Shown: positions 55,698 to 63,198 of the stretch, piece after piece
Numbering within the stretch: position 1 is the stretch's first letter
Layout of the letters: the number at the start of each line of letters is the position of its first letter
Source of the DNA: Salmonirosea aquatica
GTDB taxonomy: Bacteria; Bacteroidota; Bacteroidia; Cytophagales; Spirosomataceae
Length of the DNA: 64,000 bases
Assembly (NCBI RefSeq): GCF_009296315.1
Contig: NZ_WHLY01000002.1
Span: forward strand, 186,001 to 250,000
Reading direction: 5' to 3'
Made by a program: the position numbers and the translations under genes
Notes under the pieces: model-generated
What the model saw: only the letters and a program-made list of their open reading frames with translations
What the model was told of the DNA's origin: nothing
Database searches by the model: none

Positions 55698-55705
55698 TAT
55701 CTTTG
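55698..55705 (+). promoter_or_regulatory. Promoter -7 box upstream of wcaI
   Basis: TATCTTTG matches TAnnTTTG exactly and a TTTTG lies about 24 bases earlier. The following GCGACTATCAA closely resembles the sequence after the -7 box at 57369-57376, as if both genes were given similar promoter regions. Confidence 0.5.
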
Positions 55706-55736
55706 CGACTATCAACGTTAGTAAGCTCACCCCAGC

Positions 55737-57056
55737 ATGCGAATTCTCCTTTACGGCATTAACTACGCCCCCGAGCTCACGGGCATAGGCAAGTACAGCG
55801 GGCAAATGGGCGCCTGGCTAGCCGGGCGCGGCCACGAGGTATCGGTCATTACCGCTAAGCCCTACTATCCGCAGTGGCGTATCCACAAAAATTACCGTGC
55901 CTGGGGCTGGCGCAGGGAGGAGCGGGAGGGCGTCAAAGTCTATCGTTGTCCGCTTTACGTCCCGGCGCAGGCCAGCTCTTTTAAAAGAATTCTGCACGAA
56001 TTTTCTTTCCTGGCAAGCAGCCTGCCAATTTGGCTGGGAATGTTGTTTCAAAAAAAATACGATGTCATCGTCTGCATTTCGCCGCCCTTTCATCTAGGCG
56101 TGCTGCCTTGGCTTTACGGCAAGCTGCGGGGCGTTCCGTTTGTCATCCACGTGCAGGATTTACAGGTAGATGCGGCTAAAAAATTGGGAATGATCCGCAA
56201 CGCGGGCTTCCTGCGTCTGATGTTTGGCCTGGAGCGGGGGTTGCTTCAGGGCAGCGCGGCGGTCACTACCATTAGCGAAGGAATGCGGCGGCGGATCGCC
56301 GCCAAGGGCATTCCGAGGGAGAAACTAATTCTTTTCCTCAACTGGGTCAACTCTCATCTTATTTATCCTTTGCCCCGAGAGAAATCTCTGCGGGAAGGAT
56401 TTGGTTTAAAACCCCAGGATCAGGTGCTGCTTTACGCCGGGAACCTGGGTGAGAAGCAAGGACTGGAACTCATAATAGAAGTAGCCAAACAGTTTGCGAC
56501 CCAGCGTGTTGCGGAAAAAGTTCTGGCCGAAGAGAGTTTTTCCATTCAGGGTGAGATCGTCTTCGTCATCGTAGGTACGGGTGGGGAACGGAAAAGGTTG
56601 GAAGCCCTGGCGCGGGAAGCTCAACTGACCAATGTCCGTTTCTTTCCTTTGCAGCCCTACGAAAAAATGTCGGCCCTGCTGGCCGTGGCGGATGTGCACT
56701 TGATCATTCAAAAACAATCCGCCTCGGACCTCGTCATGCCCAGCAAACTCACAGGCATCCTGGCCGCCGGGGGCTGCGCATTGGTCACCGCCCAGCCCGG
56801 CACCTCGCTCTACGAGGTAGTAGCGCGGCATCGGTTGGGGCTGCTGGTTGAGCCAGAGTCGGTGGAGGCCCTGGTCGCGGGCATCGGAGAAGCCCTCACG
56901 ACGGACCTGACGCCCTACCGCCAAAACGCCCGCGCCTTCGCCGAGCGGCATTTGAATAAGGAGTCCGTTTTGGCTGGTTTCGAGGAGGTGTTGAAGCTGC
57001 TAGTGCGGGGAAAGCAGTCACTTAGTAAAGAACATAATTTAACTATAAGAGAATAG
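55737..57056 (+). CDS. wcaI: WcaI-type colanic acid glycosyltransferase (GT4)
   Basis: 439 residues from the ATG at 55737. MRILLYGINYAPELTGIGKY is the WcaI signature; VITAKPYYPQWRIHKNYRAW, PPFHLGVLPWLYGKLRGVPF, VQDLQVDAAKKLGMI, LLYAGNLGEKQGLELIIEVA and SDLVMPSKLTGILAAGGCAL follow. WcaI-type enzymes transfer a sugar (a fucosyl/glucosyl-type step in colanic-acid assembly) in the cytoplasm. Compared with the second copy it has an extra stretch of about 13 residues (VAEKVLAEESFSI). A truncated, frameshifted second copy lies at 58742-59634, on the far side of the dehydrogenase. GC-rich compared with the upstream cassette but without GGTACC sites. Confidence 0.9.
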   Translation: MRILLYGINYAPELTGIGKYSGQMGAWLAGRGHEVSVITAKPYYPQWRIHKNYRAWGWRREEREGVKVYRCPLYVPAQASSFKRILHEFSFLASSLPIWLGMLFQKKYDVIVCISPPFHLGVLPWLYGKLRGVPFVIHVQDLQVDAAKKLGMIRNAGFLRLMFGLERGLLQGSAAVTTISEGMRRRIAAKGIPREKLILFLNWVNSHLIYPLPREKSLREGFGLKPQDQVLLYAGNLGEKQGLELIIEVAKQFATQRVAEKVLAEESFSIQGEIVFVIVGTGGERKRLEALAREAQLTNVRFFPLQPYEKMSALLAVADVHLIIQKQSASDLVMPSKLTGILAAGGCALVTAQPGTSLYEVVARHRLGLLVEPESVEALVAGIGEALTTDLTPYRQNARAFAERHLNKESVLAGFEEVLKLLVRGKQSLSKEHNLTIRE

Positions 57057-57402
57057 TTGTACAAGAATAGTCGTATATAATGAAGCTGCTTAAAGTTTTA
57101 TAAAGTTGATAATCAATGCTATTGGGTTTCAGTCTATTATCTCAATTTCTTAAAATATTTCTAGATTCCAAATTTTTTTTGATAACGAGTGATCTGGATA
57201 ACTGACTAGCTGTGAGATATTTAAGCCAAAACAAAATAACTATAAACAACTTTATTGTTGTCTTCCAGATGATAACTCAAGTTGAATCTGTATTTGAACC
57301 AACCCAGTCGTTCAATAAATGGGAATACGCACCTGTTGCTGTTAGTTCACTTCTTGTCTAAAAATCAATAGTTTTGCGGCTATCAAATTAATGTGTAAGT
57401 AG
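57057..57402. promoter_or_regulatory. AT-rich intergenic region with promoter box
   Basis: About 345 bases without a gene. TAGTTTTG at 57369-57376 matches TAnnTTTG, about 27 bases before the dehydrogenase start, and continues GCGGCTATCAA, similar to the box upstream of wcaI. I see no hairpin terminator after wcaI. Confidence 0.45.
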
Positions 57403-58665
57403 ATGCTTGAAAATTCTCCTCTAAAAATTGCCGTGATTGGTCTAGGGTATGTGGGTCTTCCGTTAGCTCTGGAGTTGAGTAACCGATACTTTGTGCTAGG
57501 ATTCGACATAAACGAAGCGCGTGTCAAAGAACTTCGTAACAGTTTTGACCGGACACAGGAAATTGCACCCGGCCAGTTAAAAGCGGCAGACACGCTGCAA
57601 TTCAGCTGGGAAACGGATGATTTAAATAATTGTAATGTTTTTATTGTCACCGTCCCTACACCCATAGACGTTTACAAGAAACCTGACCTCACACCGCTGT
57701 TGGCTGCCAGCCGCACGGTGGGTGCCGCGTTAAAAAAGGGCGATGTCGTTATTTACGAATCAACGGTTTATCCAGGCTGCACTGAGGAGGATTGCGTTCC
57801 GGTTTTAGAAAAAACAAGCGGCCTGACTTTTAACAAAGACTTTTTCTGCGGCTACTCACCCGAGCGCATCAATCCAGGCGATAAGGTAAATACTTTAACC
57901 AAAATAAAGAAGGTCACCTCAGGCAGTACACCCGAAATAGCTGAATTCGTGGATAGACTGTACCGCTCTATAATCAAAGCAGGAACTCACCTAGCCCCCA
58001 GCATCCGGGTAGCCGAGGCGTCGAAGGCCATTGAGAACGCCCAGCGCGACGTCAACATTTCATTTGTGAACGAACTTGCCCTGATTTTCGACCGCATGAA
58101 TATCGACACCATCGAGGTATTGGAAGCTGCCGCCACCAAGTGGAACTTTCTGCCATACAAGCCCGGACTGGTGGGAGGCCACTGCATCGGCGTTGATCCA
58201 TATTACTTGGCCTATAAAGCCGAGTCACTAGGATACTACCCACAGGTAATCCTGTCGGGCCGTCGCGTCAACGACCATATGGGCGTATTTGTGGCTAACA
58301 AGTTGGTGAAGCTTTTGATCAAAAAGGGTCATAAAATCGAGGGCAGTCGAGTGCTGATTTTGGGCATTACCTTTAAAGAAAACTGTCCCGACATCCGCAA
58401 CACCCGCGTAGTGGATGTAGTGCGCGAGTTGACCGATTTCGGAATGCGGGTTGACGTTCACGACCCTTGGGCTGTGGCGGAGGAGGTGGCCGAGGAGTAT
58501 GGAACCAAGTTAGCTCCAATCAGAGGTAAGTATGAGGCGGTCGTGCTAGCTGTAGCGCACAAGGAATTTAAGTCATTTGACTTCAAACAATTTACCACTC
58601 CCAACTCCGTTCTCTTCGACTTGAAGTCCACCCTTCCTAAAAACATGGTGGACGCACGACTATGA
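57403..58665 (+). CDS. Nucleotide-sugar dehydrogenase (UDP-HexNAc/UDP-hexose 6-dehydrogenase, WbpO/TviB-like)
   Basis: 420 residues. IAVIGLGYVGLPLALELSNR (NAD-binding GxGxxG), VTVPTPIDVYKKPDLTPLLA, YESTVYPGCTEEDCVPVLEK, GYSPERINPGDKVN, the catalytic Cys in GLVGGHCIGVDPYYLAYKAE (near 262), and the C-terminal LGITFKENCPDIRNTRVVDV. The SPERINPGD and GVDPYYL motifs fit the UDP-N-acetyl-hexosamine dehydrogenase branch (WbpO, TviB, WecC) more than the UDP-glucose branch. It makes a UDP-uronic acid by two NAD-dependent oxidations; that acid could be amidated by the AsnB-type enzyme. It lies between the two wcaI copies. Confidence 0.93.
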   Translation: MLENSPLKIAVIGLGYVGLPLALELSNRYFVLGFDINEARVKELRNSFDRTQEIAPGQLKAADTLQFSWETDDLNNCNVFIVTVPTPIDVYKKPDLTPLLAASRTVGAALKKGDVVIYESTVYPGCTEEDCVPVLEKTSGLTFNKDFFCGYSPERINPGDKVNTLTKIKKVTSGSTPEIAEFVDRLYRSIIKAGTHLAPSIRVAEASKAIENAQRDVNISFVNELALIFDRMNIDTIEVLEAAATKWNFLPYKPGLVGGHCIGVDPYYLAYKAESLGYYPQVILSGRRVNDHMGVFVANKLVKLLIKKGHKIEGSRVLILGITFKENCPDIRNTRVVDVVRELTDFGMRVDVHDPWAVAEEVAEEYGTKLAPIRGKYEAVVLAVAHKEFKSFDFKQFTTPNSVLFDLKSTLPKNMVDARL

Positions 58666-58741
58666 GAAGAGCGACTCGGGTTTTTATGAAATGCTTTACT
58701 CCAAAATGCTTTGAACCCCCATCACTCTGAGGAGGTAATCA

Positions 58742-59634
58742 CCGCCCTTCCATTTGGGGGTGTTGCCGTGGCTGTACGGCAAACTACGGGGCGTTCCGTT
58801 CGTCACCCACGTGCAGGATTTACAGGTGGATGCGGCTAAAAAATTGGGGATGATCCGCAACGCAGGCTTCCTGCGGCTGATGTTTGGCCTGGAGCGGGGG
58901 TTGCTGCAGGGCAGTGCGGTGGTCACTACCATTAGCGAAGGGATGCAGTGGAGACTACTGGCCAAGGGGATTGCCCCGGGGAAGTGTGGCTGTTACCTAA
59001 CTGGGTGGATCCGGAACGCATCTATCCCCTACCCGTGTCGGCTTCCTTGCGACCAGAGTTGGGCTTGAAGCCCACGAACCGAGTCATTTTGTACGCCGGC
59101 AATCTGGGAGAGAAGCAGGGTCTGGAGATCCTGTTGGAGGTGGCGGAGCGATTTCACTCCCGGCCGGAAGTGGTATTTGTGCTGGTGGGAGCAGGCGGCG
59201 GGCGGGAAAAGTTGGAAGCAAAGGTGCAGGCGGCTGAGCTGACCAATGTCCGGTTCTTTCCCCTACAGCCCAACGAAAAACTAGCGGCCCTGCTGGCATC
59301 GGCGGATGTACACCTGGTGCTGCAAAAAAAATCGGCCTCGGATCTGGTAATGCCCAGTAAATTGACGGGCATCATGGCGGCGGGCGGTTGTGCCATCGTA
59401 ACGGCCCTGCCCGGCACGTCGCTGTACGAGCTGGTGGAAAGGTATCAGACGGGCATCCTGGCAGAACCGGAGTCGGCGGAGGCCCTGTGGGCGGGAATCA
59501 ATCGGGCCCTGACGTCCGATTTAGCACCCTACCGGGCTAATGCCCTGGCCTACGCCAAACGCTATTTGCAAAAAGAGGCGATACTGACTACCTTCGAACA
59601 GCAATTACTGGCGCTCACTCCACCGGCTGTCTAA
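58742..59634 (+). pseudogene. Truncated and frameshifted second copy of wcaI
   Basis: From 58742 the DNA encodes PPFHLGVLPWLYGKLRGVPF onward in parallel with residue about 118 of the intact wcaI, so the first third is missing. One frame runs to about 58980 (TISEGMQWRLLAKGIAPGK), then the reading continues in another frame from about 58978 (VWLLPNWVDPERIYPLP) to the stop at 59634, as LGLKPTNRVILYAGNLGEKQ and SDLVMPSKLTGIMAAGG. The first 200 bases are nearly identical to wcaI, the rest much less so. The 75 bases before it, after the dehydrogenase stop, show no similarity to wcaI. Confidence 0.85.
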
Positions 59635-60612
59635 CCTGGATGGGCTATCGCGAAGCAGATAAGGTCATACAAATTGAATACTTTTTTTCATCCCTTCCAA
59701 TAGTACCATTGATCTAAGGATTAATTAAAAAGTAACCAATCAGTTTATTATTTTTTACCCCGGAGGTATTGTTTTTATAAAAAAAAGCCCTATGTTCGTA
59801 CAATCATTTACTGTACATACTCTAAATTCTCTTTGAAGATAGGCTTTAAAGCCCTCCTAGCCTACAAATACCAGTCTTAGATGGTATCGCGAGAAAATTT
59901 TCATTCAGTCACATAATATCTTTCATATTTTCCCGACATGGATAAAATCCATGCGCATAGGCAAAGCTTTGTCAGGTAGTAAGCATTTAAATAGTACAAT
60001 ATTGTGCGCTATCGAAACCATGAACAATTAATCGACTGGTTTTGACTACCACTCTTTTCATATAAATAGCATTCGGATGGATTATTTAAATTAGTATTGC
60101 CTGGTAGCCGGGGTTATTCGCAACCTACTGAGTACCCTATAAGTAGCATTCGTTGACGATCGCAAATTTTGTAGAGTCGATTCTAGTAGTGCTGATAGGT
60201 TGTACATTACGGGGTGGGTACCTTAGGTAAGTGTTACCTACCGCTTGATAACATTATCACATTTATCCGGGAGTTATAGAAAAGATGCCCCAACTTTGAA
60301 AACCATAGAATCCTGAAAGCAAACGCCCGGCTGGAACGGCCTAACAAGCTTGTGAAGTATTGTCAACCTGTTGGATGAGTCAGATCAGTCAGCCAAAAAC
60401 GTTTTAGGATATTATGTTTTACTTATAATTTATTTTAGATAAAATAATATAATACAAACAATCAACTGATTATTTGCTTTCTATCGAAAAAAAAGTGGCT
60501 CCGTGTTGGAAAATACCCCAAGAAGCTCTTATCTTTCACCCGTGGTCCGCTTTATCCTTTTCGGCTTTAAGTTTAATTTGTGAAGTTTACCATTAGTCCC
60601 CACCCCGCGATT
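59635..60612. other. Long intergenic region without a supported gene
   Basis: Nearly 1 kb, AT-rich. I see no reading frame with coding character, no tRNA-like fold and no transposon ends. At 60217-60222 GGTACC reappears, marking return to host-like DNA. Possible promoter signals for the sugar transferase at 60613 are not clear. It may hold a decayed gene or an untranslated leader. Confidence 0.45.
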
Positions 60613-61980
60613 ATGAAACCCAATTACCAAAGCCGCCTTGCCGTTTACAATCTTTGGATCGATGTTCTGCTCCTTAACCTGGCTTTCCTATTCTCGTACG
60701 CTACTCACTCCCGGGGTCAGGAACTCAACGATGTCTACATTATCCTACAACTCACGCTGAATCTGAGTTGGCTGGGATTGACCCATTTTCTGGGGGTCTA
60801 CAAAATCTCCCGCCTGGACTTTACGGCCGATATCCTGCTGAGTCGTTTCTTCAAAGCGCTGTTGCTGTTTATTCTCGTCATCACGGCTTTGCTGTATTTT
60901 TCCAAGTACGGTCAAAGCATATCCCGGGTGGTGCTTGGCTACACCATCCTCGGCCTGGGCCTAACGGGTTGCATCCTCAGGCTCCTGATTTTACAAGCCC
61001 TGCGTACCTACCGGGCCGCGGGCCACAACGCTAGCGGGTTTATGACCGTGGGCAACTGCGACCTGGGCATTTTCTTGCGGGAACGATACCGTGAGCGTTC
61101 GGAGTTGGGTTTTGAGTTCCGGGGTACCTTCGAGTTTCGGGACGAAAACATGGAGCAGGATTTGATCCGCTTGGAAAAGCTGCTTGAAGAAAAGAAACCC
61201 GATTTTTTGTACTGCTGTATGACCACGTTGAGCCCGGAGCAGATTCGGGGCATCATCGACATGGGACAGCGGCAGCGGGCGCAGATTCGCCTGGTGCCCG
61301 ATTTCCGGGGTTTTGTGGCCCATCAGGCAACCATGGAGTACCATGACGTGGTGCCCGTGATTGAAGTTTCGACCAAGCCCTATTCCAATAGCCGGGATGA
61401 AGCCTACAAGCGGGCGTTCGATCTGGCTTTCTCCCTGCTCGTGATGCTGGCGGGCGCACCGGTCTTTTGCTCCATCATGCTATTGCAGAAGTTCTTTTCG
61501 CCGGGCCCGATTTTTTTCCGGCAGGAGCGTACCGGCCGTTGGGGTCAGCGGTTTTACATTTATAAGTTCCGCACCATGCGCACCGATGCCGATAGCCTGG
61601 GTTTACAACATTCGCAGGGGGATGGCGATCCGCGGGTAACGCCTTTGGGTCGCATTTTACGTAGGACCCGACTGGACGAGTTGCCTCAGTTTATCAACGT
61701 GCTGCGTGGGGAAATGTCAGTGGTAGGTCCTCGGCCGCTTTTCCACTACGATGTGGACATGCTGATGGCGGCCGATCCCATTCATTTTAAGAAACTGCTG
61801 ACCGTGAAGCCGGGTATCACCTCGGTGGGCCAGCTGAAAGTGGGTTACGCCGACAGCCTGCACCTGAATCTGTTGCGAATGCGGCACGACCTACAGTACC
61901 TCAAGGAGTACAGTGTCTGGTACGATTTGCAACTGATTGCCATTACGATGCAGATCATGGTGGCGGGGAGGGGAAAGTGA
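60613..61980 (+). CDS. wcaJ: WcaJ-type undecaprenyl-phosphate sugar-1-phosphate transferase
   Basis: 455 residues from the ATG at 60613 (a GTG at 60580 is also in frame). Four hydrophobic helices lie in the first 140 residues, then a soluble CoA-binding-like domain (GHNASGFMTVGNCDLGIFLR), a fifth helix at about 278-298 (RAFDLAFSLLVMLAGAPVFC), and the catalytic domain: YKFRTMRTDADSLG, RRTRLDELPQFINVLRGEMS, SVVGPRPLFHYDVDML and LTVKPGITSVGQLKVGYADS. It starts repeat-unit assembly by placing sugar-1-phosphate on undecaprenyl phosphate. A second initiating enzyme is at 3612-4880. Confidence 0.93.
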   Translation: MKPNYQSRLAVYNLWIDVLLLNLAFLFSYATHSRGQELNDVYIILQLTLNLSWLGLTHFLGVYKISRLDFTADILLSRFFKALLLFILVITALLYFSKYGQSISRVVLGYTILGLGLTGCILRLLILQALRTYRAAGHNASGFMTVGNCDLGIFLRERYRERSELGFEFRGTFEFRDENMEQDLIRLEKLLEEKKPDFLYCCMTTLSPEQIRGIIDMGQRQRAQIRLVPDFRGFVAHQATMEYHDVVPVIEVSTKPYSNSRDEAYKRAFDLAFSLLVMLAGAPVFCSIMLLQKFFSPGPIFFRQERTGRWGQRFYIYKFRTMRTDADSLGLQHSQGDGDPRVTPLGRILRRTRLDELPQFINVLRGEMSVVGPRPLFHYDVDMLMAADPIHFKKLLTVKPGITSVGQLKVGYADSLHLNLLRMRHDLQYLKEYSVWYDLQLIAITMQIMVAGRGK

Positions 61981-62147
61981 AAAGCTGTTGGCTATTCCAG
62001 CCTATAAACGAATGTAATTTTCAGAATCTTGATAAAGCCAATAGCCATCAGCTCAATAAAACGAATCCAAAATCCAGTATATAAATTCATTACCCAAAAA
62101 CCAATCACTAGTAATCCGAAACAAATCTTTTTAACCACTTTTTACTC

Positions 62148-63167
62148 ATGAAAAAACGTAGTAGCTTATTATCTCTGGCGAGCCTGGCACTCATGCTCGT
62201 AATGTACAACTGCCAGCGGGTCACGGATCCCCTGCCTACCGGACCTAACGCCGAATTGCTCAAGGGCTTCTCGGACATCAAGATGAAAACCGCCCCGGCT
62301 ACGCAGCCCGAAGCCGTAGTGAGTACGCCCTCCGCCCTGATTCCTTCCACGAAACTCCTGGACGTTCAGGCGGGCCTGAAGAGCGGTAATCATTCCACCG
62401 TGCAGCGCGCCGCTGACGACGTATCAGCTGCTCTTTCCGCGCAGGACATTGCTCAGTTGGCCGAGATGACGCCCGCCGACCTGAAGGCCCTGGAAACAGG
62501 GGGTACCTTGTCCGCTGGCTTGCAGGCCGCGCTCGACCGCGCCATTGCGAACCCCGTCCTGTCTACCTACCTACCCAAAATGGTACTGCCTACCGTGAAG
62601 GAAATTGCCTTCCCCGTGGTTGTGCCCGAGCGGGATGTCAATACCGGCAGCACCGACAAAAAAGCGGATAATACGTGTAAGAAGCAGGCTCAAGAAGCCT
62701 ATAAGGCCACGCTAGACCAACTGAAAGATCAACGGAAAAACCAGCTGTCCGCGGCCGCCGCTACCAACAAAAGTAACATCGCTTCCATTAAAGCGGGTAC
62801 GGCTACCTGCAAAAGTGGCGTGACAGCGAGTTACAGCGCACAACGGGTGGCTGCCCAGCAACAAGCCGCGGCCAACATCGCCGCGATCAATTCCAACCCC
62901 AGCAACTCAGCCGTCGTAAAACGCTTGTTGATTGCCCTGGTGAACGCCAGCCTGTCCAAGCAGCTAGCTGACTTTACCCAAATGGAAGCCGCTGACAAGC
63001 GGGCTTGTGACCAGGCCGAACGGGCTGCCCTGGCGGCGAATGAAGCCGCGTATGAGGCTAATAAAGCGCAAATTGAAGCCAACTATGACGCGGCCGTGGC
63101 ACAAGCCGAAATAGCCCGTCAGCAGTACATTGCTAACTGTGAATACCAGCAGGGTATCGGCAGCTAA
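62148..63167 (+). CDS. Lipoprotein with Ala/Gln-rich coiled coil, function unknown
   Basis: 339 residues. Signal peptide MKKRSSLLSLASLALMLVMY then NC: the Cys at about 22 in MVMYNCQRV suggests a lipoprotein, although the lipobox is loose. The middle is low in complexity with Ala, Lys and Gln; the C-terminal 170 residues (TCKKQAQEAYKATLDQLKDQ onward to IARQQYIANCEYQQGIGS) are predicted coiled-coil helices with four spaced cysteines (about 177, 224, 287, 332) that could form disulfides in the envelope. I recognise no family. Directly followed by the hairpin terminator at 63221-63263. Its place next to wcaJ suggests an envelope or EPS role. Confidence 0.75.
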   Translation: MKKRSSLLSLASLALMLVMYNCQRVTDPLPTGPNAELLKGFSDIKMKTAPATQPEAVVSTPSALIPSTKLLDVQAGLKSGNHSTVQRAADDVSAALSAQDIAQLAEMTPADLKALETGGTLSAGLQAALDRAIANPVLSTYLPKMVLPTVKEIAFPVVVPERDVNTGSTDKKADNTCKKQAQEAYKATLDQLKDQRKNQLSAAAATNKSNIASIKAGTATCKSGVTASYSAQRVAAQQQAAANIAAINSNPSNSAVVKRLLIALVNASLSKQLADFTQMEAADKRACDQAERAALAANEAAYEANKAQIEANYDAAVAQAEIARQQYIANCEYQQGIGS

Positions 63168-63198
63168 TTCCTGGTTGCTTCCTTCCTAACGTGGCTGT

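Noticed and set aside
61983-62051. Imperfect inverted repeat GCTGTTGGCTATT / AATAGCCATCAGC after wcaJ
   Set aside because: The loop is over 40 bases and there is no T run after the stem, so I could not support a terminator; it may be chance.
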